A program made the position numbers and the translations under genes. A stretch of 64,000 nucleotides of DNA from Leptospiraceae bacterium (GTDB taxonomy: Bacteria; Spirochaetota; Leptospiria; Leptospirales; Leptospiraceae): the NCBI GenBank assembly GCA_024233875.1, contig JACKPB010000001.1:548501-612500 (forward strand), in the 5' to 3' direction. The notes under the pieces were generated by a model. The model did no database searches and was not told the origin of the DNA. It saw only the letters and a list, made by a program, of their open reading frames with translations. Positions 47,026 through 56,831 of the stretch are shown piece by piece; within the stretch, counting starts at the first letter, position 1, and every line of letters starts with the position of its first letter.

Positions 47026-47603
47026 CTTATCTCCTCATTACCCTAATCTTCCTTTTGATATGAAATGAAAATCTGAAATCCAGATAGGAACGATAGTATA
47101 GAATAAAAGTATTTTTTAAAAGAGTTAGGTGTCAAGACATGTATATTTTGTTCAGAAATCAAAAAAAAAGAATTTTAGAATAATTTTCTAAAAATGAATG
47201 TTCTCAGGAAGTTTTTCCATATTTCTTTTATTGCAGATTCTATTTAATTGACCGAGATCATTTTTCAATGACTCCCGATGAATACTTCTTTTGACTTAGA
47301 AGAGTTTTTTCTTAACTCACATTACGCAAAGAAGTGAAATGTGAGGATGCAGGGAGCCTGCCGGCAGCTTGGGCTATCGTTCAAACCCATATTTTTATTG
47401 ATTTATTAGCAAAAAATGATTTTGATTTTAAACTAAAAAAAATTTGAAAAATAAAATACTGCGTAGGATGAGTTATTAAAATTCTCAGTTCCACTCTCAA
47501 TATTTTCTAATGTTCAAAATTATCTACATTTGATAAATTTGACCTGAGATTGCAGACTTCAAATAGAATCAGAATTTTTTTTGGAAAGGATTAGGGGGAA
47601 GAG
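47026..47603. other. Intergenic region with repeat R2 copy 1
   Basis: 578 bases between divergent genes. They hold the 158-bp repeat (47313-47472); the rest is AT-rich without a gene. Promoters for both flanking genes must lie here. An AAGAG ribosome site is 6 bases before the acyl-CoA dehydrogenase ATG. Confidence 0.5.
47313..47472 (+). repeat. ~158-bp palindromic repeat R2, copy 1
   Basis: Same element as 63415-63570 in opposite orientation. It begins with an inverted pair CTCACA...TGTGAG around ACGCAAAGAAG, then a central palindrome CTGCCGGCAG (47358-47367) inside AGCC...GGGCT, then an A/T-rich tail with ATGATTTTGATTTTAAAC. It ends GCGTAGGATGAG. Confidence 0.8.
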
Positions 47604-48734
47604 ATGAAACGGGCATTGCCATTTACAGAAGAACATGAAAGTTTCAGAGAAATGGTTCGAAAATTTTTTGAATCAGAAGTGGTTCCATATCATGAACAGT
47701 GGGAGAAAGATGGAAAAGTATCCCGTGAAGTTTGGAAGAAAGCAGGAGATCTCGGTCTTCTTCTTCCGGATGTTCCGCAGGAATACGGTGGGAGCGGAGT
47801 TGATTTTCTTTACAATGTAATCATAATTGAAGAGTCGTCCCGGGCTGGCAATTCGGGTTTTTTTATTTCACTTCATAATGACATCAATATTCCCTATCTG
47901 GCAGATCTGGCAGATCACGAACAAAAATTGCGTTGGTTGCCCGGTTGTGCTTCCGGTGAGAAAATTTCAGCAATCGCTATGACCGAACCGGGAGCAGGCT
48001 CAGACCTCAAAGCAATCCGAACATTTGCAGAAGACAAAGGGGATCATTTTGTCATCAATGGACAGAAGACTTTTATCAGCAACGGTCAACTGGCGGATTA
48101 TATCATCACTGCTGTGAAGACGGGTGAGGGGAGTATGAGTCTCATTATGGTCGAGTCGGATCGGAAAGGATTTGAACGCGGTCGTAATCTCGAAAAGATA
48201 GGTTTGAAAGCACAGGACACCAGTGAGCTTCACTATACTGACGTCATAGTACCCAAAGAAAACCTCATAGGAAAAAAAGGACAGGGATTTCGGTATTTGA
48301 TGGGTAAGCTTCCCCGGGAGAGACTTGCATTGGCTATCGGATCTGTGGAGGCCACAGCTATGGTTCAAGAAGTGACTCTGCGCTATTTAAAAGAAAGAGA
48401 AGCTTTTGGAAAAAAAATCGGAACTATGCAACACATCAAATTTCAAATGGCAGAAATGAAGACAGAATTAGAGTTTTCAAGGGCATTTGTAGATCAGGCT
48501 ATTTTGGCCTTTATGAAAGGAGACCTGACAACTGCTGAGGCTTCCATGGCAAAATGGTATGCCACAGAAATGCAAAAGCGTCATACAGACCAGTGTCTCC
48601 AATTCTTCGGCGGATATGGTTATATGATGGAATATCCGATTGCACGTGCCTATTTGGATGCAAGGGTTCAGACGATCTATGCAGGAACCACAGAAATCAT
48701 GAAGGAAATCATCTCCAGATCTATGGGTTTGTAG
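47604..48734 (+). CDS. Acyl-CoA dehydrogenase
   Basis: FAD enzyme that oxidises acyl-CoA to 2,3-enoyl-CoA, donating electrons to ETF. A 376-residue protein with standard blocks: AIAMTEPGAGSDL (~residues 124-136), NGQKTFISNG, and the C-terminal FGGYGYMMEYPIARAYLDAR. The catalytic glutamate is in YAGTTEIMKE near the C-terminus (~residue 365). Monocistronic, converging with the HD-GYP regulator. Chain-length preference cannot be told. Confidence 0.95.
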   Translation: MKRALPFTEEHESFREMVRKFFESEVVPYHEQWEKDGKVSREVWKKAGDLGLLLPDVPQEYGGSGVDFLYNVIIIEESSRAGNSGFFISLHNDINIPYLADLADHEQKLRWLPGCASGEKISAIAMTEPGAGSDLKAIRTFAEDKGDHFVINGQKTFISNGQLADYIITAVKTGEGSMSLIMVESDRKGFERGRNLEKIGLKAQDTSELHYTDVIVPKENLIGKKGQGFRYLMGKLPRERLALAIGSVEATAMVQEVTLRYLKEREAFGKKIGTMQHIKFQMAEMKTELEFSRAFVDQAILAFMKGDLTTAEASMAKWYATEMQKRHTDQCLQFFGGYGYMMEYPIARAYLDARVQTIYAGTTEIMKEIISRSMGL

Positions 48735-48739
48735 GTTGC

Positions 48740-49873
48740 TCAGTAAGTCCTGTCACTGTACATTTTGCTGGTTTCCAGAAAATCGGAGTGGATGCCCAGA
48801 AAGGCATCTACTATATCCGGATCAAAATGATTTCCTTTCCCTTCCAGGATAATAGATCTGGCATCTTCGTGGGGAAAACTCGCTTTGTAAACTCTCGTGG
48901 CGGTGAGGGCATCATAGACGTCAGCAATGGCCATCAATCTGGCAGGGATGGGGATTTCATCATTTTTTAATCCCAGTGGATAACCGGTTCCGTCCCATTT
49001 TTCATGGTGGTAGAGAACTATGTCTTTGGCAATTTGTAAAAAGTCTATTTTTATACCGATCGAACGTTCGGCATAATCCAGAGCATCGTAGCCCAACTTA
49101 CAATGAGTTTTCATGATCTCAAATTCATCCGTGTCCAGACGGCCCGGTTTCAGAAGGATTCTGTCCGGAATCCCGACTTTTCCAATATCATGAAGAGGGG
49201 CAGATTTATATAGAAGAGTGATATTATTTTCAGATAGAAAATCTTTGAACCTGGGATGATCCTTGAGTGCTGTAGCTAAAAGTTTTATGTAGATCTGAGT
49301 CCTGCGCAAATGGTTGCCGGTATCATTGTCCCGGGTTTCAGCCAAGGCAGCCAGAGCCAGGATGGTTACTTCCTGGATATTACGAATTTCCTGAATACGA
49401 CTTTCAACTTCTGATTCGAGGATTTGATTTTGATTTTGAAGAAAGTCAGAATATTTTTTTAAATGAATATGGGTTTTGACTCTGGCAAGAAGGATGGGAG
49501 AAGAGATCGGCTTTAAAATATAGTCTACAGCTCCCAATTCAAACCCGTGTTTTTCGTCTTCCATCTCAGAAAGTGCAGTAATAAAAATCACAGGGATTTC
49601 GGAGGTGCCGGGGTTGGATTTTAGCCTTTTGCAAACCTCATATCCATTGAGTTCCGGCATCATCACATCGAGGAGGATGAGATCGGGAGGTTGGGGAGAA
49701 TTGGCTATCCTGAGTGCTTTTTCGCCGGAATTCACAGCCCTCACATGGTAGAAATCTTTTAAAACGTCTACAATCAAGAGTAGATTGTCCGGAGTATCAT
49801 CAACGACTAAGATATTGGATAATTTCTGATTCATAAATTTGAATGTAATCTCTGAACTCATAAGATAAGACAT
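48740..49873 (-). CDS. Response regulator with HD-GYP phosphodiesterase domain (RpfG-like)
   Basis: A protein of up to 377 residues. The REC domain (LVVDDTPDN..., phospho-acceptor in LILLDVMMPELNGY) is followed by a coiled linker and an HD-GYP domain: H in NHLRRTQIY, the metal HD in APLHDIGKVGIPD, HHEKWDGTGYPLGL (the GYP) and DVYDALTA. HD-GYP domains degrade c-di-GMP to GMP. The start may instead be the ATG at 49834 (MNQKLSN), which begins right before REC; the extra 13 codons have no ribosome site. It converges with the dehydrogenase gene. No kinase is adjacent on its strand. Confidence 0.92.
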   Translation of the reverse strand: MSYLMSSEITFKFMNQKLSNILVVDDTPDNLLLIVDVLKDFYHVRAVNSGEKALRIANSPQPPDLILLDVMMPELNGYEVCKRLKSNPGTSEIPVIFITALSEMEDEKHGFELGAVDYILKPISSPILLARVKTHIHLKKYSDFLQNQNQILESEVESRIQEIRNIQEVTILALAALAETRDNDTGNHLRRTQIYIKLLATALKDHPRFKDFLSENNITLLYKSAPLHDIGKVGIPDRILLKPGRLDTDEFEIMKTHCKLGYDALDYAERSIGIKIDFLQIAKDIVLYHHEKWDGTGYPLGLKNDEIPIPARLMAIADVYDALTATRVYKASFPHEDARSIILEGKGNHFDPDIVDAFLGIHSDFLETSKMYSDRTY

Positions 49874-50238
49874 AAGGGTGTCGAGATATATTTCAACCTC
49901 CAGAAAAAAATAAACCCTTTCTGATTTTATTCCATTTCTTGATATTAGTAACTTTTTCTATTTGATCTTATGTCACAACTCTAATTTGAGTCTTAGATGA
50001 ATCTATTTTTCATTCTATTCGGGGTGATAAAAGTCCCTAATTCTTAGAGACTTTTTAATGAATCTAAAGAAATACTCGAAGTATTTAAGTAGATTAAAGA
50101 ATCTTTTCTATTTATTTTCAAAAAGATTTGCGCATTCACAAAAGAATCAGCTATAAAATGGCTAGATCCCATAATTGGAAAAACGCAATTATTTATGAAA
50201 ACTGGTATATGAGAACCGGTATACAATTCCTGAATATT
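49874..50238. other. Intergenic region holding repeat copy G
   Basis: About 365 bases between the HD-GYP regulator start and the hybrid kinase stop. It contains repeat copy G and nothing else that I can support. The copy's end motif GAGAACCGGTATA is repeated just outside it (50210-50222). Confidence 0.5.
50107..50209 (-). repeat. 103-bp MITE-like repeat, copy G
   Basis: Near-consensus: TTTATTTTCAAAAAG, GCGCATTCACAAAAGAATCAG, CTATAAAATGGCTA, and GCAATTATTTATGAAAACTGG to the end. 30 bases after the stop of the hybrid kinase gene. Confidence 0.88.
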
Positions 50239-53200
50239 TCAAACTGGGTTCCTTAAGTTTTCAATTTTTTGGAGTGTCTTATCAAAATCAAAGTTCAGGA
50301 TTGTTTTATGAATTTCATCGAATTGCTCTCCCCAATAGTTTTCGAAAATACTGCGATTTTCCATAAAGAAATGGTACGTGATTCCATTGTCCGACTTTAG
50401 ATATTCAATCAATATTGAAAGTTTGTCTGAATATTCGGAAGATTTTTCTGAGGTTGGAAATAGTTTTTTCTTTAATATAGGAATTTTAATTTCTAAATCA
50501 TTTAGGATGATTTGAATTTGATTTCTAAATTCTTGAAAGACTATGGAAATTTCAGCGGGGTCCAATTCCTGCTTCAGGAGTGTATTCAATTTTGTGGTAC
50601 TTGCATAAAGCTCTTCGGCTCCGATATTCGATGTGGAACTCTTCATGGAATGAGTTAGCTCCTGAGCGATTTTGTAATCTTTATTTTGAATCGCTTCTTC
50701 TAGTCTCGATACGAGTGTACGGGATTGATAAAATTTTTCTAAGATTGAAAAATACAAATTATTTTTAAAGGAAGAACGCTTCAAACCCAGATCGGAATTT
50801 ATCCCTTTAATTTCAAATAGGTCCTTAGGATTTACATTCTGATTCCCCGGAGTATTTTCAATTTGAGGTTGTTGTTTCTTTTGAAGTCTTTTTTCCGGAA
50901 TCCACCTTAGAAGAGCAGAGGCCAATTTATTTATCTCTATTGGTTTGGATAGAAAATCATTCATACCTGCCTCAAGACATTCTAGTTTGTTCTCTTCCAG
51001 AGCATTTGCGGTCATGGCTATGATCGGTATTTCAGAAATATTAGGATTTTTTCTAATCTCCCCAGTTGCAGTGATTCCATCCATTACAGGCATCTGCATG
51101 TCCATAAGTATGATATCAAATATATTATCCTGCAATAAATTCAGAGCGATTCTACCATTCTCTGCGATGGTCACATCCAATCCAAAATCCAAAAGTAGGT
51201 CTCTGCCTACATCTATATTGATTTCATTGTCCTCTACCAGTAGAACTCTGGCTCCTCTGATTTTGGAGTAGTCTGCCGGTTGTTTGCTCAAAATTGATTG
51301 AGTGGTTTGAATAGAATCTCCTCTCAGGATCCTAATTGTGGTATCCAAAAGTATAGAAGGAGTTAGAGGTTTGGAAAGAATTTCACGTATTCGAATGTTC
51401 TGGAAGTTTTCGAGGACTTCTGCTTTTCCGAATCCGGAAACTATAACGATTTCGGGTCTCGGTCTGAGAGGAAGACTATTGATGTAGTAGGCTGTTTCGG
51501 CTCCATCCATATCGGGCATCTTCCAATCTAAAAATATTATTTTATAGGGGTTTTCTGTATCTAGATACTTATTTAACTCTTCAAGAGCTTTTTTTCCCGA
51601 GTCACAATCATCAGCTTGGATCTGAAACGATTCCAAAATATCCCGCATGGTAGAACGGGCATGCTTATTGTCATCTACCACAAGAACACGGGTATTTTTT
51701 AGATCACTGGAAAGATGTTTTCGGGGAGTTCTTGACTTTCCTAAATCTAATTGGATTTGGAACCAGAAATTGCTGCCTTTACCTTCCTCACTTTCCACTC
51801 CAATGTTTCCATCCATCAATTCGACAAGTCGTTTGCTTATGGCAAGACCCAAACCCGTCCCACCGTACTTTCTCGATATTGACATATCTGCCTGTTGAAA
51901 GCTTTTGAAGAGTAGTCCGAGTGAATGCTTCCCTATGCCAATCCCTGTATCACGAACAGAGAAATTTAATAAAATGCTTTTCTCTTTCTTTTCAATGACC
52001 TTACAACCGATAGTTATTTCCCCTTTTTCTGTAAACTTAATGGCATTGGAAACAAAATTGATAAGAATCTGTCCTATCCTCAATTGGTCCCCGAGGAGAA
52101 CGGGTGGGATTTCGGGAGAGATCTCAAATATCAGTTCCAGGTTTTTCTCATTGATTCGATCTGACAAAAGATTGGATATATTCTTCAATATTGTTTCCAG
52201 GTTGAATTCAGAATGTTCGATAGTAAACTTTTGTGCTTCAATTTTTGAATAATCTAAAATATCATTGATAATGCTAAGTAAATGTTCGCCGGAGTATTGA
52301 ATCTTAGCAAGATATTCTTTTTGTTTTGGATTTAGATCTGATTTTTGGGTGAGATAGGTCATCCCGATAATGGCGTTCAAAGGAGTTCGGATTTCATGGC
52401 TCATATTTGCCAGAAAATTAGACTTTGCTCTTGCGGCTTCTTCAGCCTGGTACTTGGCTAATTTGAGTTCTTCACTGACTTTACGGGATTCTGTAATGTC
52501 CTCATATATAGCTACCAGCCTGGTTCGATCTTCAAGATTATTTAATAATCCAACTTTGATCCTGGCCCAAAAACGTTCTCCATTCTTTTTTATTGATTCA
52601 ATTTCATCTTTTACATAGATTTGATTTTTCATGATACTATTATGAATTTCTTTTCCTATAGAAATATATGTATCATCATCTATATAAATAATTCTTTTTG
52701 GTTGATTGATCAATTCTCCCGGCTCATAACCGAAAATTTCTTCTAATTTAGAATTGCAATTGATAATGGTTCTATTCTCTACCACTGCGATTCCAAAAGA
52801 AGAAGAATCGAATACGCCTTTTAGTTCCTCATTTTTTTCCTTAAGTTCCTTGGTTCTGGTTTCTACCAGATCTTCCAAATGACTTCTATACTTTTCTAGT
52901 TCGATTTCCTTCTCTTTCTGTTCTGTAATATTTCTCCAAACAGCAGATATCATATTTTTTCCGGAAAGAGTTATGGGGCGAATTGTCAATTGAACAATTT
53001 GAATCTTACCGAATTTGTCTCTATGAAAGGTTTCAAAATTAATCAATTCACCCTTCTGAGCGTTTCTTGAATTCTCTTCAATTTCACCCGAGCTATGCTC
53101 GGCTTGAAAATCTCTGACATTCAATTTAAGAAATTCTTCTTTTGTGTATCCCATTCCAAGATATGCGGCTTCATTGCAATCAATGATATTTCCCTTCAGA

Positions 53201-54996
53201 TCTACCAGAGCAATCGAATCCGTAGTTTGAGAAAACATCAATGAGACAAGTTGTTCTTTTTCATTGATTTCTTCGGATAGATGCTTCCTATCGATAACTT
53301 CTAGTAGTCTATGCGCTATTGTTTCCAGGAGGATTTTCTCTTCATCCAGGAAAATTGGAGTGGTTGGTTCTTCACTTCCTGAATAGGTAAGTACAAGTTC
53401 CAGGATCTCATCCTTCCCTGTCTTTTCTGATACAGAAATTTTATGAGGGGAGTCGGTAAATTGATCTGATTGATAGCTATTGTTCCGGAAAAGAATTTTT
53501 AAATGAGTTTTCTCAGGATTTTGAAAACCTGTGGGAACTATTTCAATGAGAAAATCTATCATTGATTCTATAGATTTATCAATATTATCTGTAAATGCAA
53601 AAACTCTATAGAGACAGTTTTGTTCCCGTAAAAGTGATTTTAGCTCCAATTGATTTTTTCTTTCTGAGGTGATGTCCCGGGTGTATCCTATCACTCCTAT
53701 CAATTCACCATGTCCGTCATACATTGCTGTCTTGGTGGTTTCAAATAGACCGGTATAGCCATTGTCTTTAAAACTGAGGACTTCTTCGTTGACTATAGGA
53801 GTCTCCGAGTACAATGCGAGATTGTCATGCTTTCGAAAAAAATCTGCAAGATCTCTGTCGACAAAATCATAATCAGTTTTGCCTACTATGTTTTCTTCCT
53901 TGGCTCCGAAGAAGGTTTCAAATAAATGATTGCAGGAGAGGTAAACTCCATTCTTGTCCTTAACCCAAATCGGATAAGGAATAGTTTGATATAAGCTCTT
54001 CAAAAAGCTTTTTTCATTTTTCAGGTTCTCTTCGGCGATTTTTCTTTTGTCTATGTTTTTTATTGCCAGCATGAGAGTAGGAAAGTTATTGAACTTTAAT
54101 TTTGAAGCGGATACCAGAGAGTAAAATTCAAAGTTTTTGTAATTGATGAGGATGATTTCTTTATCTGTGATTGAGTTTTCTTCACCGATCTCCGATCGAA
54201 TTGAATTCCAGTCATCCCTGTTCTTGAAAAAAACATGGATGGGGTTCCTTTCTCCTGACCCGGTGAGGATTTGAAATTGTTTGGTTGCACGATTATTGGA
54301 AAACATGACTTCATCGGTCAGAGGGTTTACAATTAGGATAGGAAATGGAACTTTTTCTAATAATTCGATGAATCTATTTTCATGAAAAGATTGAAGATCA
54401 TCCAGAGCCAATTTTAATTTTTCTTCAACAGAAATCCTTTTGTGAATTTCCATAGATAGATCAATGGTTCTTCTGGACAATTGATCATACATTGTCATTA
54501 TGGTTTCGATCATTGCACCGATCGATCCCTTCATTTGGGCTTCTGCATTTAAAGTTGCTTCCCGGATAGATTCACCATTTTGAATCCTGAGGACAATCAT
54601 AGCCAATTTTTTATCGGACTCAATGATATGATAGGCTAACCAGTGGGTTAAGAAACTGATTACATTGTAGAGAATTTCCTGAAGGCTGGAATCAATGTGT
54701 TTTTTTTCAAATTGTAAGACTTCTTCTATAAAATTATCATGAGTCGATTTATGAGTTCGATAAGTTTCTTCATCCAACTTAGATTTCCAAATCTCTTCTT
54801 CAAATTTAAAGTGTAAGACAGTGTAATTCTTCAATTCATCGAAGATTTCCTTCCTTTTCATATCCTTATCCGGAAAGGTAAGTTTCGTGACCAGTTTGTT
54901 GAGGAGGTCGACCAGTATCTTATGCTGTTGATCGATCTCGGGGATTCCGGTTTCGAAATTATGATTCCATGGGAAAATTACAATATTCTTGTACAA
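50239..54996 (-). CDS. Haemerythrin-PAS hybrid histidine kinase with two receivers and HPt
   Basis: A 1585-residue cytoplasmic phosphorelay protein. Order: bacteriohaemerythrin (~1-135) with the full diiron pattern (FPWNHNFETGIPEIDQQH, HFKFEEE, H-x3-HDNF, HWLAYHI-x3-D); coiled linker; PAS segments (~215-320, ~325-445, GAF-like ~450-575, ~580-690, ~715-830); HisKA with H867; HATPase (~935-1110); REC with D1157; REC with D1299; HPt with H1449. The diiron centre binds O2, so the protein probably senses oxygen or redox state. All phosphorelay residues are present. No transmembrane helix. The output partner is unknown; the HD-GYP regulators nearby are candidates. Confidence 0.92.
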   Translation of the reverse strand: MYKNIVIFPWNHNFETGIPEIDQQHKILVDLLNKLVTKLTFPDKDMKRKEIFDELKNYTVLHFKFEEEIWKSKLDEETYRTHKSTHDNFIEEVLQFEKKHIDSSLQEILYNVISFLTHWLAYHIIESDKKLAMIVLRIQNGESIREATLNAEAQMKGSIGAMIETIMTMYDQLSRRTIDLSMEIHKRISVEEKLKLALDDLQSFHENRFIELLEKVPFPILIVNPLTDEVMFSNNRATKQFQILTGSGERNPIHVFFKNRDDWNSIRSEIGEENSITDKEIILINYKNFEFYSLVSASKLKFNNFPTLMLAIKNIDKRKIAEENLKNEKSFLKSLYQTIPYPIWVKDKNGVYLSCNHLFETFFGAKEENIVGKTDYDFVDRDLADFFRKHDNLALYSETPIVNEEVLSFKDNGYTGLFETTKTAMYDGHGELIGVIGYTRDITSERKNQLELKSLLREQNCLYRVFAFTDNIDKSIESMIDFLIEIVPTGFQNPEKTHLKILFRNNSYQSDQFTDSPHKISVSEKTGKDEILELVLTYSGSEEPTTPIFLDEEKILLETIAHRLLEVIDRKHLSEEINEKEQLVSLMFSQTTDSIALVDLKGNIIDCNEAAYLGMGYTKEEFLKLNVRDFQAEHSSGEIEENSRNAQKGELINFETFHRDKFGKIQIVQLTIRPITLSGKNMISAVWRNITEQKEKEIELEKYRSHLEDLVETRTKELKEKNEELKGVFDSSSFGIAVVENRTIINCNSKLEEIFGYEPGELINQPKRIIYIDDDTYISIGKEIHNSIMKNQIYVKDEIESIKKNGERFWARIKVGLLNNLEDRTRLVAIYEDITESRKVSEELKLAKYQAEEAARAKSNFLANMSHEIRTPLNAIIGMTYLTQKSDLNPKQKEYLAKIQYSGEHLLSIINDILDYSKIEAQKFTIEHSEFNLETILKNISNLLSDRINEKNLELIFEISPEIPPVLLGDQLRIGQILINFVSNAIKFTEKGEITIGCKVIEKKEKSILLNFSVRDTGIGIGKHSLGLLFKSFQQADMSISRKYGGTGLGLAISKRLVELMDGNIGVESEEGKGSNFWFQIQLDLGKSRTPRKHLSSDLKNTRVLVVDDNKHARSTMRDILESFQIQADDCDSGKKALEELNKYLDTENPYKIIFLDWKMPDMDGAETAYYINSLPLRPRPEIVIVSGFGKAEVLENFQNIRIREILSKPLTPSILLDTTIRILRGDSIQTTQSILSKQPADYSKIRGARVLLVEDNEINIDVGRDLLLDFGLDVTIAENGRIALNLLQDNIFDIILMDMQMPVMDGITATGEIRKNPNISEIPIIAMTANALEENKLECLEAGMNDFLSKPIEINKLASALLRWIPEKRLQKKQQPQIENTPGNQNVNPKDLFEIKGINSDLGLKRSSFKNNLYFSILEKFYQSRTLVSRLEEAIQNKDYKIAQELTHSMKSSTSNIGAEELYASTTKLNTLLKQELDPAEISIVFQEFRNQIQIILNDLEIKIPILKKKLFPTSEKSSEYSDKLSILIEYLKSDNGITYHFFMENRSIFENYWGEQFDEIHKTILNFDFDKTLQKIENLRNPV

Positions 54997-55186
54997 TTTG
55001 TTCCTGCCTGTCAGTAGAATCTTCTACTGAATTAAAATTTCAATAATAAAAGAAAAGGAGTCAGTTTACAATTCTACACCGATTCATAAAAATCATTGGA
55101 ATTTTTAACGAATCGGTACAAAGACATTTTTCTGCTGATCGAATTGTCTTAGCAATTCTTTTTAAAAATGGCTAAACTACTTTCCT

Positions 55187-55405
55187 CTATCCCATGTTTT
55201 GGCGTAGGAATTTTACACCCAGGAGAAAGATGGGTATGAGATGGTATATGAGATCAAAAATATCTAAGGGTCGTTTTAGAGTGCCATTTCTCAACATTCT
55301 GATTTTTTCTTTCAAATGGGGTTCGGGATAAAATGGAGCGAGTCCGAGAAAAACTGCTGCGATAAGTAGTAGGGAGTAGGGAACGTTGTCCAACCATTCT
55401 AACAT
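55187..55405 (-). CDS. Small conserved membrane protein
   Basis: A 72-residue protein with a helix at each end (SLLLIAAVFLGLAPF and LIYHLIPIFLLGVKFL) and a charged middle (PEPHLKEKIRMLRNGTLKRPLDIFD). The middle phrase is conserved in small bacterial membrane proteins often annotated as transporters without support. A GAGG site lies 8 bases before the ATG. It is divergent from the DUF6498 gene, with a CsoR-like palindrome in the shared spacer. Confidence 0.7.
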   Translation of the reverse strand: MLEWLDNVPYSLLLIAAVFLGLAPFYPEPHLKEKIRMLRNGTLKRPLDIFDLIYHLIPIFLLGVKFLRQNMG

Positions 55406-55457
55406 TGCTTTACCTCTATGTCCATGTTTTATAGAAATAAAGTCGGGACAAGCTAAA

Positions 55458-55473
55458 ATACCCCCTGGGGTAT
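55458..55473. promoter_or_regulatory. Perfect palindrome of CsoR/RcnR operator type
   Basis: ATACCCC-CT-GGGGTAT, arms of seven bases with a 2-base centre, in the spacer between the divergent genes 55187-55405 and 55539-56321. G/C tracts flanked by AT in this form are typical of CsoR-family (Cu(I) or persulfide) operators. No CsoR gene is visible in the window. Confidence 0.55.
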
Positions 55474-55538
55474 AAAAATCTATTTCTTTTTTGAAAATCT
55501 TATTTCATTTTTATCTAAATCACTACGAATGGAACGAT

Positions 55539-56321
55539 ATGCACCTACTTCGTAGTCTCGGCTCGCTACTACTAAATTTTGCTTCCTGGGTTTTGCCGGA
55601 TACCGATCAAAAAAATATTCGCACTACGATTGCTATCGTTCTCACCACCAACGCGATCCCCATCTTGGGAATCTATTTTTTCGGATGGTCGGGGGTTTTC
55701 ATTCTTTATCTCTATTGGTCGGAAAGTGTATTCATAGGATTATTTAATATCCTGAGGATGTTGTTTGCTGCAATTCAGCCGGGACTGAAGGAAGATGCAT
55801 TTTGGTTGGTTCGCTTTGCCGGCGGGCTCTTTTTTAGTTTGTTTTTTCTCGTACATTACGGTGGGTTCATGACCGGGCATTTTATTTTTTTGACAGCATT
55901 TTCCGGGGGAATGACCGGGAATTTTGATATTTGGAGTAGATCCTTTCAAATCATAGAATCCTATTTTCTTCCTCCCTATCCGGTTCACTCGATGATTGAG
56001 TTTCTGGATAGCGAATTCATAGCGGTTTTGGGTATATTTCTCAGTCAGGCTTCCGAGTTCAAATTTTACTTTTGGGACAAAAAGGAATATCTCCGAGTTC
56101 CCTTTATGGATTACATGATGAAACCTTACGGTAGAGTTTTTGTGATGCACCTCACAATTATCCTGGGAGCAATTGTGATGGTTTTTTTGGGGATAATCGA
56201 CAAGGCTGGAGACAACATTGGCATGGTCGTGGTCTGGATTCTTCTGAAGGTGATTTATGATTTCAAATCTCTCAAAAAAAACTTAAGCACTAAGACTATC
56301 GAACCCAAATCAACAGACTAA
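55539..56321 (+). CDS. DUF6498-like membrane protein
   Basis: A 260-residue protein with about six transmembrane helices. Family phrases: GWSGVFILYLYWSES, FFSLFFLVHYGGFMTGHFIF and PYGRVFVMHLTIILGAI. The function is unknown. The ATG at 55539 is preferred because GGAACGAT precedes it; a TTG at 55491 adds 16 residues without support. It is divergent from a small membrane protein gene, with a CsoR-type palindrome 66 bases before the start codon. Identification as DUF6498 is from memory of the family phrases. Confidence 0.7.
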   Translation: MHLLRSLGSLLLNFASWVLPDTDQKNIRTTIAIVLTTNAIPILGIYFFGWSGVFILYLYWSESVFIGLFNILRMLFAAIQPGLKEDAFWLVRFAGGLFFSLFFLVHYGGFMTGHFIFLTAFSGGMTGNFDIWSRSFQIIESYFLPPYPVHSMIEFLDSEFIAVLGIFLSQASEFKFYFWDKKEYLRVPFMDYMMKPYGRVFVMHLTIILGAIVMVFLGIIDKAGDNIGMVVVWILLKVIYDFKSLKKNLSTKTIEPKSTD

Positions 56322-56371
56322 AATTTTGAAAATTTCCATCCCATTCTTTGGGAACTCCGAAATGGAACCTA

Positions 56372-56473
56372 TCTACCAGCTCTCAAAAATAATTGCGTTT
56401 TCCCTATTAGGGTATGTAGCCATTTTAAAGCAGATTCTTCTGTGAATGCACAAACCTATTGAAAATGACTATA
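56372..56473 (+). repeat. 103-bp MITE-like repeat, copy H
   Basis: Near-consensus: TACCAGCTCTCAAAAATAAT, TTGCGTTTTCCCTATTAGGG, TGTAGCCATTTTAAAGCAG, GTGAATGCACAAAC, ending GAAAATGACTATA. Confidence 0.9.
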
Positions 56474-56531
56474 AATTTCTAAGATAGGAGGGAAAGAATC
56501 CCGTCATTCGATCCATCCTATCTTCATGGAT

Positions 56532-56738
56532 TCATTCTTCAGGATCTCTCTCAATGATATTTAACTCATCAGCTACAGCTTTGAGAGATTTTCTATTCCT
56601 CACTTTTAACTTTTTGTAGATATTGTTCAGGTGTTTTCTCAAAGTTCCTTCTGCTATGCTCATTTTTTGAGCAACTTCTGGAATTTTTCCACCTTCTAGA
56701 ACAATTTTGACTACTTCATTCTCTTTCTTTGTAAGCAC
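56532..56738 (-). CDS. Stand-alone LuxR-type helix-turn-helix protein
   Basis: A 68-residue protein consisting of the LuxR/FixJ DNA-binding domain only: LTKKENEVVKIVLEGGKIPEVAQKM is followed by the recognition helix in EGTLRKHLNNIYKKLKVRNR (described in two parts). Such short proteins occur as GerE-like regulators without a receiver. The ATG is preceded by AGGAGGGC. It is monocistronic on the minus strand; the target is unknown. Confidence 0.85.
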   Translation of the reverse strand: MLTKKENEVVKIVLEGGKIPEVAQKMSIAEGTLRKHLNNIYKKLKVRNRKSLKAVADELNIIERDPEE

Positions 56739-56805
56739 TTTGCCCTCCTATTGAAATCCCGGTCGATTTCAATTCTAGTACTATAAGCCTAACATGAATT
56801 TCTGT

Positions 56806-56831
56806 AAATACCCAAGATTGGGTATTTTTTT
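56806..56831 (+). terminator. Perfect hairpin followed by a T run
   Basis: AAATACCCA (56806-56814), loop AGAT, TGGGTATTT (56819-56827), then TTTT. It has terminator form on the plus strand but follows no plus-strand gene closely; DUF6498 ends 485 bases upstream. It may instead attenuate the 57120 gene or be an operator, since its core ATACCC...GGGTAT resembles the 55458 palindrome. Confidence 0.55.

Noticed and set aside
50044..50226. 60-codon minus-strand frame
   Set aside because: It falls inside repeat copy G.
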